Assembly: GCA_016235595.1 (NCBI GenBank)
Contig: JACRJX010000009.1
Coordinates: 87,182 to 151,181 of the forward strand
Source of the DNA: Verrucomicrobiota bacterium
GTDB lineage: Bacteria > Verrucomicrobiota > Verrucomicrobiia > CAIQCK01
Length of the DNA: 64,000 nt
Reading direction: 5' to 3'
Shown: one piece after another, positions 1 through 11,400 of the stretch
How the letters are laid out: each line of letters opens with the position of its first letter
How positions within the stretch are numbered: the stretch's first letter is position 1
Notes under the pieces: model-generated
What the model was told of the DNA's origin: nothing
Database searches by the model: none
What the model saw: only the letters and a program-made list of their open reading frames with translations
Program-made: the position numbers and the translations under genes

Positions 1-400
1 AGTAACGGACACTGTCGCCGATCATCGCGAGGTTCTCCTCCGGCGTCGTGCGGATAACCTCGCGCACGTGCAGCGACCACGTCTTGCCCACCATCGTCAC
101 CACCGGCGTCTGCGCCTCCACAAGGGCCTGGATGTTCGTGTCGCGGGAGCAAACCTCCTTCGCACGGCGCGTACTGCCGAAAGCGGCGATCTTCGCGTTC
201 TTCCACTTGCGCTTGCGGGCCTCGGCGAAGAACTCCATATCCTTCGGGTTGGAGCCAGGCCAGCCGCCTTCGATATAGTGGACGCCAAACGCGTCAAGCC
301 GGTCGGCAATGCGCAGCTTGTCGGTGCTGGAAAGCGAGATGCCCTCGCCCTGCGTGCCGTCACGCAGCGTCGTGTCGTAGATGGCGACTTTCGGATTCAT
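1..400 (-). CDS. cimA: Citramalate synthase (CimA-type), 5' part only
   Basis: Only the first 133 codons lie in the window; the gene runs off the left edge. The N-terminus reads MNPKVAIYDTTLRDGTQGEG, the TIM-barrel opening of the HMGL-like/isopropylmalate synthase superfamily, in which the D of the DTTLRDG motif binds the catalytic metal. The form with GTQGEGIS followed by S(L/F)S is typical of the citramalate synthase branch, which condenses pyruvate and acetyl-CoA to citramalate and feeds 2-ketobutyrate into isoleucine synthesis. The ATG overlaps the lysC stop as ATGA, so translation is probably coupled. Pairing with aspartate kinase puts two amino-acid pathways in one operon. A LeuA-type activity cannot be excluded without the C-terminal regulatory domain. 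Confidence 0.85.
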   Translation of the reverse strand, partial: MNPKVAIYDTTLRDGTQGEGISLSSTDKLRIADRLDAFGVHYIEGGWPGSNPKDMEFFAEARKRKWKNAKIAAFGSTRRAKEVCSRDTNIQALVEAQTPVVTMVGKTWSLHVREVIRTTPEENLAMIGDSVRY

Positions 401-1614
401 TTTTTGGCCAGGCCGAATTTCTCGTGCAACACGTTGTCAGCCTTGTCGGCATCCTTCAGGTCGATGACCACCGAGATCTTGATCTCGCTGGTGCTGATCA
501 TGCCGATGTTGATGTGATTGGCGGCAAGCGCTTCGAACATCTCGGCGGCCACGCCCGGATGACTGCGCATGCCGACACCGATGATTGAGACTTTGGCGAT
601 GCCATCCTGCGCGGTCACACCGCTCGCGCCGACTTCCTTCGCCACCTTCTCCAGTGCCACCAGCGACTTCTTCAAGTCGTCGGTGCCGACGGTGAAGGTG
701 ATGTCGGTGGATCCCTTCTCGGACACGTTCTGCACGATGACATCCACGTTGATGTTCGCGTCGGCCACGGCGCGGAAAATCCGCGATGCCATGCCCGGCT
801 TGTCCGGCACATGGGCGACGGTAACCTTCGCCTGTTTCTTGTCCACCGCGACGCCGCGGATGACCATGTCTTCCATGTTGCGCGTTTCTTCTTTCACAAT
901 CGTTCCTGGGTTGTCGTTGAAACTGCTGCGGACCTCGAACACCACTTTGAATTTCTTGGCGAACTCCACCGACCGCGCCTGCATCACCTTCGAGCCGAGC
1001 GCGGCCATCTCCAGCATTTCGTCGTAGCTGATCTCCGGAATCTTCTGCGCGTTCTTCACGATGCGCGGATCGGCCGTATAAACGCCGTCCACGTCGGTGT
1101 AAATCTGGCAGATATCGGCCTTCAACGCCGCGGCAATGGCGATCGCCGAAAGGTCGCTGCCACCACGGCCCAGCGTTGTAATCTGGTTGTCAGGCGTCTC
1201 GCCCTGAAAACCAGCGACGATGACAACATTGCCGTCGTTGAGCAGTTCGTGCACGCGCTTGGGTGTGATGTTCGCGATTTTCGCCTTCGTATGAACGCGG
1301 TCGGTGACGATGCCAGCCTGCGCGCCGGTCAGACTGGTCGCCTTCGCGCCGAGGGCGTGAAGCGCCATCGCCAGCAACGCGATGGTGGTCTGCTCGCCAG
1401 TGGCCAGCAACATGTCCATCTCGCGCTCGTTCGGCATGTCGTGGACTTCCCTCGCCAGCTTGATGAGGTTGTCGGTGACGCCGCTCATCGCGGAGACCAC
1501 CACGACGACCTGATTGCCGGCCTGCTGGGTGGCGAGGACGCGCCGTGCCACGTTCTTGATGCGGTCGGGGTTGCCCACCGATGTGCCGCCATATTTTTGT
1601 ACGACCAGTGCCAT
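397..1614 (-). CDS. lysC: Aspartate kinase
   Basis: 405 residues, the usual size of the monofunctional, lysine/threonine-sensitive class. It phosphorylates aspartate, the first step to lysine, threonine, methionine and isoleucine. The nucleotide-binding opening KYGGTSVGN lies at residues 7-15, and the kinase domain continues to about residue 240 (LGRGGSDLSAIAIAAAL is clear). Two ACT domains follow, at about 265-330 (KPGMASRIF) and 340-400 (SHPGVAAEMF), where feedback inhibitors bind. An internal start for a separate beta subunit, common in this family, cannot be judged here. The gene is first of at least two (lysC-cimA), with a 4-base ATGA overlap. A promoter-like element and a candidate attenuator lie upstream. 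Confidence 0.95.
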   Translation of the reverse strand: MALVVQKYGGTSVGNPDRIKNVARRVLATQQAGNQVVVVVSAMSGVTDNLIKLAREVHDMPNEREMDMLLATGEQTTIALLAMALHALGAKATSLTGAQAGIVTDRVHTKAKIANITPKRVHELLNDGNVVIVAGFQGETPDNQITTLGRGGSDLSAIAIAAALKADICQIYTDVDGVYTADPRIVKNAQKIPEISYDEMLEMAALGSKVMQARSVEFAKKFKVVFEVRSSFNDNPGTIVKEETRNMEDMVIRGVAVDKKQAKVTVAHVPDKPGMASRIFRAVADANINVDVIVQNVSEKGSTDITFTVGTDDLKKSLVALEKVAKEVGASGVTAQDGIAKVSIIGVGMRSHPGVAAEMFEALAANHINIGMISTSEIKISVVIDLKDADKADNVLHEKFGLAKK

Positions 1615-1622
1615 GTTCGTTA

Positions 1623-1651
1623 TCTGTAGTTCGTTTACGACTGTTGTTCAA
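1623..1651 (-). promoter_or_regulatory. Promoter-like element directly before lysC
   Basis: On the minus strand TTGAAC (1651-1646) and TACAGA (1628-1623) are separated by 17 bases. Only 8 bases separate the -10-like box from the lysC ATG, so transcription from here would give a nearly leaderless mRNA; no Shine-Dalgarno sequence is visible. The motif match is moderate. Confidence 0.35.
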
Positions 1652-1713
1652 CATTCCCGGCCCGCGCCTTCGTGCCCTACAGGCCTACGCAGAGCCATTT
1701 CCTTCACAGAAAT

Positions 1714-1741
1714 AAAAAAACCCTCGATGGTCAACCGAGGG
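1714..1741 (-). terminator. Rho-independent terminator between pit and lysC
   Basis: Read on the minus strand, CCCTCG (1741-1736), a 9-base loop and CGAGGG (1726-1721) form a 6-bp stem followed by seven T residues (1720-1714). It can end the phosphate transporter transcript. It also sits between a candidate leader peptide and lysC, so it may be the terminator of an attenuator. Confidence 0.75.
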
Positions 1742-1768
1742 TGTGGCGCGGCAAGCCGTTCACCCCAG

Positions 1769-1819
1769 TCAGGGGATCACGATAATCGTCTTCACAACCT
1801 TGCCGCGCTTGCTGTTCAT
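1769..1819 (-). CDS. Candidate leader peptide MNSKRGKVVKTIIVIP
   Basis: A 16-codon ORF ending 154 bases before the lysC start. Its second half, KVVKTIIVIP, is almost entirely Lys, Thr, Ile and Val. The downstream enzymes aspartate kinase and citramalate synthase lead to Lys, Thr and Ile, and the branched-chain pathway shares enzymes with Val. The composition recalls the ilv-type leader peptides of enterobacteria. The stop codon lies in the loop of the CCCC/GGGG hairpin. No Shine-Dalgarno sequence is visible before the ATG, and the upstream promoter match (TTGATT at 1856-1851) is weak. It may therefore be translated from a transcript arriving from pit, or not at all. Confidence 0.4.
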   Translation of the reverse strand: MNSKRGKVVKTIIVIP

Positions 1820-1876
1820 TGAGAGCGAAAGTCTCAAATAACCGCGTCCAAATCAAGGGGATTCTCTGGGGTCCCG

Positions 1877-2887
1877 CTAAGAGCCGCTGAGAAGTCCGGA
1901 TTGCATGAGCAGCTTCAAGAGATAGGCCACAAACCCGCCAATGAGCGCCGATGCAGGCAGCGTCAGCAACCATGCTGCCATGATCGCCCGCGTGATGCCC
2001 CAGCGGACGGCCCTCATTCGGTAGGTGGCGCCCACACCCATGATGGCCGAGGTGATGACGTGGGTGGTGGAAATCGGGAAACCGAGATGCCCTGTGGTCA
2101 ACAACACCGATGACGCTGTCAAATCGGCTGCAAAAGCGTCCGCATTGCGCAGCGTCGTGATTTTCGTTCCCATCGTCTTGATGATGCGCTTGCCGCCGAA
2201 CATCGTGCCGATCGCCATCACCAGCGCACACACAAGTTTCACCCATGTGGGAACACCATTGGCGACGTCCCATTGATGATCCGCCACCAGCGCAAGGAAG
2301 ATGATACCCATGGTTTTCTGGGCGTCATTCTGACCATGGGAAATCGCCAGCAACGCCGCCGACAGGGGTTGGATGTGCCGGAAACCGCGATTGACCTTGC
2401 CGTGCGGATGTTTGGCAAAAATCCACGCCATGAGCAGCGTCATGGCAATGCCAATTACAAACCCTGCCAACGGCGATAGGATCGTCGGCGCGAGAACTTT
2501 TTCCGCCAGATTCATCCATTGCACGCCCGTTCCGTAAGTCACCAATGTAGCGCCGACGATGCCGCCGATAAGACAGTGCGATGAACTCGACGGGATGCCA
2601 TAATACCACGTCACCAGATTCCATGCAGTGGCGCCGACCAACCCGGCAAGCACGCAGTGCAGGTCCACGAGTTTCGGATCCACGATGCCCGTGGCCACGG
2701 TCGCCGCCACCGCCGTGGAGAGCAACGCGCCTACGAAGTTCAACGTGCCGGCCATGCTCAACGCCTGCCACGGTTTCAACGCACGCGTTGAGATGGACGT
2801 GGCGATGGCGTTGGCCGCATCGTGGAAGCCATTGGTGTATTCGAAGAACAACGCCGTCAGCACCACCGCAATGCAAAGCGTGCTCAT
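1877..2887 (-). CDS. pit: Inorganic phosphate transporter, PiT family
   Basis: 336 residues, polytopic. The two PiT signature repeats are visible: GFHDAANAIATSISTRAL near the N-terminus (about residues 20-37) and GQNDAQKTMGI in the second half (about 183-193). These inverted-topology repeats form the phosphate path in the family. It is predicted to import phosphate, probably as a metal-phosphate complex with cation symport, across the inner membrane. It follows the DUF47 gene by 40 bases on the same strand, the common pairing of PiT transporters with PhoU-like partners. No Pst system is present here. Confidence 0.9.
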   Translation of the reverse strand: MSTLCIAVVLTALFFEYTNGFHDAANAIATSISTRALKPWQALSMAGTLNFVGALLSTAVAATVATGIVDPKLVDLHCVLAGLVGATAWNLVTWYYGIPSSSSHCLIGGIVGATLVTYGTGVQWMNLAEKVLAPTILSPLAGFVIGIAMTLLMAWIFAKHPHGKVNRGFRHIQPLSAALLAISHGQNDAQKTMGIIFLALVADHQWDVANGVPTWVKLVCALVMAIGTMFGGKRIIKTMGTKITTLRNADAFAADLTASSVLLTTGHLGFPISTTHVITSAIMGVGATYRMRAVRWGITRAIMAAWLLTLPASALIGGFVAYLLKLLMQSGLLSGS

Positions 2888-2927
2888 GGATTTAGAGAGA
2901 GTTCGGCGCCCGTCCTGCCACGCGTGT

Positions 2928-3572
2928 TCACGTGTGCTTCAACACGATTTGCACGACGATGTTGCCCGCGTCGCGAAACCGGTCAATCGCCTTCTCGAGC
3001 AACTCATAGATGTCCTTGCGCATCAGGATTTCCTTCACGTCGCTGACCTCCCGGAACAGATTTGTGAACAGTTCCAGCATCAACTCGTCGCCCTCGCCTT
3101 CAAGTTTCTGAAGCAACCGGTTCTTCGCGCGGATCTCATCGGGGTTCTTCAGCGTCCGCAGGCTGCGCACCATGAAAACCATCGTCTCGGTGGCGCGGCT
3201 CAGCACATCACTTTGCCGTTGGAAATCATTCTGCCACGGCCGCAACCCGTAGGCCATCAGCCGCTCACCGATGCGCTCGATGTTCTTCGGAATCTTGTAG
3301 AGCGCATCCGACAAGGCAACAATATCCTCGCGATCAATCGGAGTCACAAAGGACCGGCACAGCGCTTCATTGATCTGCTGTGTGATCTCCTTGTCTTTGC
3401 GCCGGTGCGCGATGAAATCCGCCAGGTCGGACGGCTTCTTGTCGTTGTTAAGGTTGATGAGCAGACGCCCCAGCAGTTCGGCGCTGGCTTGCGCCTCTCC
3501 GGCGCTCGCCTCCAACAGGTCGTAGAACAGCTCTTCTCTGGGCAAAAATCGCGAAAGGTTGATCATAAGCAT
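2928..3572 (-). CDS. DUF47 (PhoU-like) partner of phosphate transporter
   Basis: 214 residues, all helical in appearance, beginning MLMINLSRFLPREELFYDLL. A phenylalanine/acid-rich opening (FLPREE..FYDLLE) followed by long amphipathic helices is typical of DUF47/YkaA proteins, which are structurally like PhoU. They are thought to act with PiT transporters at the membrane in phosphate homeostasis; the biochemical role is not settled. A second ATG at 3566 could be the real start, as family members usually begin just before the F-L-P motif. First gene of the pair with pit. Confidence 0.85.
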   Translation of the reverse strand: MLMINLSRFLPREELFYDLLEASAGEAQASAELLGRLLINLNNDKKPSDLADFIAHRRKDKEITQQINEALCRSFVTPIDREDIVALSDALYKIPKNIERIGERLMAYGLRPWQNDFQRQSDVLSRATETMVFMVRSLRTLKNPDEIRAKNRLLQKLEGEGDELMLELFTNLFREVSDVKEILMRKDIYELLEKAIDRFRDAGNIVVQIVLKHT

Positions 3573-3587
3573 TCGTTCCGCATGTGC

Positions 3588-3617
3588 CTTCTAGCCCACC
3601 GCGCGCGAGTGCGTCAA
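3588..3617 (-). promoter_or_regulatory. Promoter-like element before the DUF47-pit pair
   Basis: Minus strand TTGACG (3617-3612) and TAGAAG (3593-3588), spacer 18 bases, 15 bases before the ATG at 3572. A plausible sigma-70-type promoter. No PhoB-box-like direct repeat was recognised. Confidence 0.35.
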
Positions 3618-3825
3618 CGGCTATTTGGCTTTGTGTGAATATCACGCTGGGAAAGTGGCGATATGGTTGCCAGTCGTTCATTGCGGATTATCATGGTGGC
3701 TGCCTGCGGAGGACTGCTGCTGTCCGCCTTCTTCGAGTCAGCAGGCTGCCTCTGCAAAGACCAGCCACCGGACGCATCAAATGACACGCAAGCAAAAGGC
3801 AAACAAAATTCAAACGAATTGGCCT

Positions 3826-3854
3826 TTGACTTTGTCTGAAACGGCGAATAGATA
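3826..3854 (+). promoter_or_regulatory. Promoter of the metal efflux operon
   Basis: TTGACT (3826-3831), 17-base spacer, TAGATA (3849-3854): a good sigma-70-like match. The first ATG of the operon starts 11 bases after the -10 box, so the leader would be only about 5 bases and no ribosome binding site is present. The 17-base spacing argues against a MerR-type activator, which prefers 19-20. Confidence 0.55.
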
Positions 3855-3865
3855 CTACTAGCGAC

Positions 3866-4138
3866 ATGTTCAAGAGCCGTTCCATTCGCATGGTGCAAGC
3901 CGCCGTTCTTGGTGCGCTGTTTGCTTTTGCCGTGGTGGAGCCGGCAATCGCCCACTGCGACGAGAACGACGACGCGGACGGCGCTGGCTGCTACTGTTTA
4001 TGCACGCAGGCGCTCGATGCGCCGGACGCGGTTCCGAAAATGGATTCGCCTCAGTTGATTCTCGAAGTGGCCTGCCAAACGGCGACCGAGTTTGAGTCGC
4101 TGACTTTCCCGCCTCCTTCGCCCCCGCCCTGGGCCTGA
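3866..4138 (+). CDS. Small secreted Cys/His/Asp-containing protein of the efflux operon
   Basis: 90 residues with a signal peptide of about 29 residues ending AVVEPAIA before HCDENDD. The mature part has an acidic stretch and the motif GCYCLCTQ, and a proline-rich tail (PPPSPPPW). The Cys, His and acidic residues fit metal binding, but this is inferred. It is the first gene after the promoter at 3826 and precedes a CzcC-like gene by 86 bases. Small exported proteins of unknown role often precede czcCBA-type operons. I do not recognise a named family. Confidence 0.65.
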   Translation: MFKSRSIRMVQAAVLGALFAFAVVEPAIAHCDENDDADGAGCYCLCTQALDAPDAVPKMDSPQLILEVACQTATEFESLTFPPPSPPPWA

Positions 4139-4224
4139 TTCCCCATTCACGCCCGCAGTGTGTCCATCTGCCGCGAACTTGTCGTGGTGGAACTCTCGTT
4201 GTCCGAAAGTCATCTGAGGTTTGT

Positions 4225-5496
4225 ATGAAAGCATTTTGTCTGTTGTTCCTTGCTGGCCTTGTCGCGCTCGCCGATGCGGCAGCCCAATCCAAGCTCGACT
4301 TGGCGTCCGCCGTTACCGAGGCCGTTGCCAACAATCCCGAACTGCGCGCGGCCCGGTCACGCATCGAGGCCGCCACGGGCCGCGCTGTCCAGGCGCGCGT
4401 CTGGCCCAACCCGAACCTGGAACTTTCGTCCGAGCAATTCCCGCCCGACCGGGGCGGTTTTAACGGCGCGCAGAACATGGTCGGCGTCGGGCAGACGGTG
4501 CCGTTTCCCGGCAAGAAGGCGCTCGACGCCAAAATCGGCGCGCAAAGCGTAACGGTGGCCGAATGGGAATACTTTGGCCGCGAGCTTGAACTGGTCCGCG
4601 ATGTGAAGAGCGCGTTTTACCGCGCATTGGCTGCCCAGAAGAAACTGGCCGTCAGCGGGCAGCTGGCGGAGCTGGCACGCTCCACAGCCGAAGCGGTCGG
4701 CAAACGCGTCGCGGCCGGGGCAGCGGCGGACCAGGAGCAACTCCGCGCCGAAGTCGAGCACGAGCGGGCCGTGGCGGAGATGGCTGCCGCGCGCCGCGAT
4801 GTAGCCGAGCCGCTCAAGACGCTGGCAGCACTGATGGGCAGGCCTCGCGATACGCTCGGTTCGTTGGCCGGCGAGTTGGCCGAACAGGTGCAGCGGCCTG
4901 ACCTCAACCTGGCCCGCGAGCAAATGCTGGCGCGACATCCGAATGTGCGTGCCGCACTGGCCGGCCGTGAACGGGCCGACTTGGAACTGCGCCGGGCTAA
5001 GCTCGATCCGTATCCCGACGTGAGCTTCGGCGTCGCCGGGGGCCGGGACTTCGCCGCGCGCGAGGGCATCATGGCGTTTCGCGTCTCGATTCCTCTGCCA
5101 CTCTTCGACCGCGCGCAGGGCAAGAAGCGCGAGGCGCGGGCCAACGCCGACATCGCCCGTTACGACCTCACCGCAGTCGAGGTGCGGCTCACGCGTGAAT
5201 TGGCCGTGCTCGACGAACGGCTGAAAGCCGCAGGCGAACAAGTCGAAACCTACCGCACGCGGATTGTGCCAAAAGCCGAAGCCGCCTCGCGCCTGGTCCG
5301 CCTCGGCTACAACGCCGGCAAGTTCGGCCTGCTCGACATCCTCGACACGCAGCGAACCACCTTTGAAGTCCGGCTGACCTACTACGACCGGCTCTCGGAG
5401 TTGAACACGGCGCAGGCCGAACTGGAGGCGCTGCTGGCCAGGAACCTCGCGGAGCCTCAGACGGGCCAGCCGGCAGCGCTCCCGCCCAATCCGTGA
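4225..5496 (+). CDS. TolC-family outer membrane efflux protein (CzcC-like)
   Basis: 423 residues with a signal peptide (MKAFCLLFLAGLVALADAAA) and two repeated outer-membrane-efflux-protein halves. The first contains NPELRAARSRIEAATGRAVQA and the second HPNVRAALAGRERADLELRRA, each leading into a WPNPNLE / YPDVSFGV beta-segment. Long helices with heptad Ala/Leu/Arg content match the periplasmic tunnel. It is expected to be the outer membrane channel of the tripartite RND pump encoded by the next two genes, 10 bases downstream. The start ATG at 4225 begins a clean signal peptide. Confidence 0.9.
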   Translation: MKAFCLLFLAGLVALADAAAQSKLDLASAVTEAVANNPELRAARSRIEAATGRAVQARVWPNPNLELSSEQFPPDRGGFNGAQNMVGVGQTVPFPGKKALDAKIGAQSVTVAEWEYFGRELELVRDVKSAFYRALAAQKKLAVSGQLAELARSTAEAVGKRVAAGAAADQEQLRAEVEHERAVAEMAAARRDVAEPLKTLAALMGRPRDTLGSLAGELAEQVQRPDLNLAREQMLARHPNVRAALAGRERADLELRRAKLDPYPDVSFGVAGGRDFAAREGIMAFRVSIPLPLFDRAQGKKREARANADIARYDLTAVEVRLTRELAVLDERLKAAGEQVETYRTRIVPKAEAASRLVRLGYNAGKFGLLDILDTQRTTFEVRLTYYDRLSELNTAQAELEALLARNLAEPQTGQPAALPPNP

Positions 5497-5506
5497 AAGG
5501 AGCAGG

Positions 5507-6829
5507 ATGAATTTCAACACAAACAAGAAAGTGAGCAAACTCAACATGAAGAGAAACCCCCTCTGGAAAAGCGCCGTGCTGGCGATGGTCGCCGCGTTGG
5601 CGGTCTTTGCTGCCGGCTGCGACAAGAAGGAAGCCCACTCCGAAGATGATGGGCATGGTCACGCGGGTCATGCGCACGGCAAAGTCGAAGAACATGGTGC
5701 GGAAAAAGGCGGAGTCAAAATGTGCCCGGAACATAACGTCCCGTCGGCCGAGTGCGGCATCTGCAAACCGCAATTGGCAACGACGTTGAAAACCGGCGAG
5801 TCGGCCAAGGTTCGGTTGGCCTCGAACGACTCGGCCGGGATCGCGGGTGTTCAGACCGCGACCCCGACGGTGGGGACGATTAGTGACGCCGTGGAGTGCT
5901 ACGCAGAAATCGCGTTCAACCAAAACAAGCTCGCCCAAATCGTCGCACCAGTTGGCGGCATCATTCAGGAAGTCACGGCGGACCTGGGCATCAAAGTGGA
6001 GGAAAAACAGCCGGTGGCGAAAATCTGGTCCGCCTCGATTGCGGAAGCCGTGGCCAAAGCGGTGCTGTCGCACCAAACGCTGGACCGCGAGCGCAAGCTG
6101 CGGGCCGAGCGGGTGACATCGGAGAAAGACTTGCAGCAGGCGGAAGCGGAGCACCGCGGGGCCTGCCAGCAACTCCGCATGCTGGGCTTCACCGAGGAAC
6201 AGATTGACGTGCTGGGGGCCAAACCGCAGGAACAGGTTCTCATGGAAGTGCGGGCGCCGTTTGCCGGGGAAATCGTCGAGCGCGTGGCCGTGCGCGGCGC
6301 GTTGGTGGAGGCGGGCAAGCCGCTCTTCACGCTGGCGGACCGCTCGGTCATGTGGGCCATGCTCAACATTCCTGAGTCGGCTCTGGCCCGCGTGCGCGTC
6401 GGCCAGACGGTCGAGCTGCGCGTGGACTCTCTGGCCGGCAGCGTCTTCACGGGCAAGCTGACGTGGATTTCCGCCGAGGTGGACGAACGCAGCCGCATGG
6501 CCCGCGCGCGCGCCGAGGTGGCGAATCCCGACGGCCTGCTGCGGGCAAAGATGTTCGCCCAAGCGCGCATCCTGACCCGCAATGCCGATGGGGCGCTGTT
6601 GCTGCCGTCATCGGCCATCCAAAAGATCGAAGGCAAAGCTTTCGTTTTCGTGAAGTTGGCCGAAGATTTATTTGACGCCCGTGTGGTCCGTGTCGGGGCC
6701 GGGCACGATGGAAAAGTGGAAATCGACGAAGGGCTGAAGTCCCAGGAAGTGGTGGCGGTGAACCACGTGTTTTCGCTCAAGTCAGCCTTCCTCATTTCCC
6801 GCCTCGGCGCGGGTTGCGCGGACGATTAA
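5507..6829 (+). CDS. RND periplasmic adaptor lipoprotein (CzcB-like)
   Basis: 440 residues. A strong AAAGGAG lies 6 bases before this ATG; an internal ATG at 5546 has none. A lipobox ends at Cys38 (VFAAGC), so the protein is probably a lipoprotein. A His-rich stretch (HGHAGHAHGK) and a Cys/His motif, CPEHNVPSAECGICKPQ, follow and are typical of heavy-metal adaptors. The membrane-fusion fold comes next: barrel-sandwich half (VAPVGGIIQEVTADLG), short helical hairpin (residues about 190-240), second lipoyl half (VRAPFAGEIVERVAV) and beta-barrel. It links the CzcA-like pump to the CzcC-like channel. Confidence 0.92.
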   Translation: MNFNTNKKVSKLNMKRNPLWKSAVLAMVAALAVFAAGCDKKEAHSEDDGHGHAGHAHGKVEEHGAEKGGVKMCPEHNVPSAECGICKPQLATTLKTGESAKVRLASNDSAGIAGVQTATPTVGTISDAVECYAEIAFNQNKLAQIVAPVGGIIQEVTADLGIKVEEKQPVAKIWSASIAEAVAKAVLSHQTLDRERKLRAERVTSEKDLQQAEAEHRGACQQLRMLGFTEEQIDVLGAKPQEQVLMEVRAPFAGEIVERVAVRGALVEAGKPLFTLADRSVMWAMLNIPESALARVRVGQTVELRVDSLAGSVFTGKLTWISAEVDERSRMARARAEVANPDGLLRAKMFAQARILTRNADGALLLPSSAIQKIEGKAFVFVKLAEDLFDARVVRVGAGHDGKVEIDEGLKSQEVVAVNHVFSLKSAFLISRLGAGCADD

Positions 6830-6877
6830 ACGGCCTGTTCAACGCTCACATCACATGAAATCCGGAGACTCTCTACT

Positions 6878-9979
<3,102 letters not shown>

Positions 9980-10288
9980 CAGCCGAAGTCCATTGGATGC
10001 TGGCTTTGTTCGTGGATGTTCTGTTCAGAAAACACGTGAGCCGTTGAACGTGCACGAGCCGCGTTTCAGGGATGGGCCTTCACGCTTGACGGCCACCTGC
10101 GTCAGCGTAGGCTGCGCGAGGTTGGAATATGACAGCAGCAGTTCCAACGAGCGCAGCAACATGATCCGCACCATCAAAGCGATCCGAAGAACCCACGACC
10201 ATGACGCCGCGCTGGCGAAGCCGGCATGAGACAGTTTGATTAATAACAAGACCTCAATTCACGAATCCTGAGAGGCAAGAGATGACCG
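9980..10288. other. Gap with no supported gene
   Basis: 309 bases between the pump gene and a lipoprotein gene. A 22-codon plus-strand ORF (10161-10229) and a 74-codon minus-strand ORF (10025-10249) have no ribosome binding site or recognisable protein signature. No terminator with a T-run is visible. Confidence 0.6.
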
Positions 10289-11095
10289 ATGAAAAGACTT
10301 GGCATACTGTTCGTGCTCGTAATCCTAACGGCTACCGGGTGCCGCCCGTCGCCAAAAACATCCGCAGGTGACCGAGACTACCTGCTCGGATGGTATGAAT
10401 TGCCGCGCAGACATTACAGCACGCGCGAAGTCATTCCAGGATTCGGCACACTGATCCCGGTCCTCAAGAAGGGCGGATCTTATTATTCAGTCAGCCACGG
10501 AGTAGAAGTTCCACTCAAGGCATGTCCGGAAGGTTTAGAATGGGGACTTGGCCAATCCAGCATGAGAGGCACGAAGATCGGAGTGGACGCGGCATCAAAG
10601 GCACCCTACATCAGCATTGAAGATCAAAACGCTCAGTATGAGGGAGGTTACTCAACCTTCGGCGAGAAACAGTTCATGACCAGAATCGACAGGCCCTCCG
10701 GCTTGTTGGATCCCACAACCTCGCCCCCACAGACTATCGATGATTTCCTCGGTTGCTATCAGCCTCTCTGGTTACCCGTCCTGCGATGGGAATTAATTAG
10801 AGATGGCAACAAATATCATGTCAAAACACAGATCCTCAACAAGGACGGTTGGAAAACGGAAGAAAGCGCATCGGTGGCATTGGAACCACTGCCCAAACAG
10901 TTGGGTTTCGTTTGCAGCAGCAAAAAGAAAGCCAAGCTCATATTCAATCGCGACCTGAAACGTTTCGAGTGCGTGATGGGGCCAGACGACAACCATAACC
11001 TGACAATGCCACTCGTACGCATCATGCCATCCCTCGTATCCGGAACAGGGGCCACGTCTCCACCAAAGGAAATCGGTATTCCAACGTGGCATTAG
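10289..11095 (+). CDS. Lipoprotein of unknown function
   Basis: 268 residues with a lipoprotein signal: MKRLGILFVLVILTATGC, so Cys18 would be lipidated. The mature part is globular, with many aromatic residues and two similar-looking openings (YLLGWYELP, residues about 33-41, and DFLGCYQPLW, about 151-160). This suggests two related domains. I recognise no family. It sits between the czcA-like gene and a czcA 3' remnant and its base composition looks less GC-rich than its neighbours, so it may have been inserted there. A GAGAGGCAAGAG stretch upstream gives a modest ribosome binding site. Confidence 0.75.
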   Translation: MKRLGILFVLVILTATGCRPSPKTSAGDRDYLLGWYELPRRHYSTREVIPGFGTLIPVLKKGGSYYSVSHGVEVPLKACPEGLEWGLGQSSMRGTKIGVDAASKAPYISIEDQNAQYEGGYSTFGEKQFMTRIDRPSGLLDPTTSPPQTIDDFLGCYQPLWLPVLRWELIRDGNKYHVKTQILNKDGWKTEESASVALEPLPKQLGFVCSSKKKAKLIFNRDLKRFECVMGPDDNHNLTMPLVRIMPSLVSGTGATSPPKEIGIPTWH

Positions 11096-11144
11096 AGTCC
11101 AAGCAACAATGTTCCTACCGGACAAGGACCTCAACGCATCGTGA

Positions 11145-11327
<183 letters not shown>

Positions 11328-11400
11328 CGTTGGCAGCGCGGACTGTTTTATTCCCCGAACTTGTTGCGTAACAAAGGTCCATAAGAAAGGAATTTGACCC

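Larger units (their letters stand above)
1714..1819 (-). promoter_or_regulatory. Candidate transcription attenuator of lysC-cimA
   Basis: On the minus strand the region holds a 16-codon ORF rich in Lys, Thr, Ile and Val codons and three possible pairings. Segment 1 (CCCC, 1775-1772, last codons of the ORF) can pair with segment 2 (GGGG, 1766-1763). Segment 2 (GGGTG, 1765-1761) can instead pair with CACCC (1743-1739), which uses up the 5' arm of the terminator at 1741-1721. The 1:2 and 3:4 pairings exclude 2:3, the classical attenuator arrangement. A further 10-bp inverted repeat (GCGCGGCAAG/CTTGCCGCGC, 1799-1808 and 1746-1755) encloses the first pair. Function is inferred; the terminator could simply belong to pit. 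Confidence 0.4.

Noticed and set aside
1615..1876. Lysine riboswitch upstream of lysC
   Set aside because: The gap is long enough, but I could not find the five-helix junction layout or its conserved loops. The short ORF plus three exclusive stems explains the structure better.
10025..10249. 74-codon minus-strand ORF in the gap after the efflux pump
   Set aside because: No ribosome binding site, no signature, and the frame is open mainly because of GC-rich composition; kept only as a note in the gap entry.
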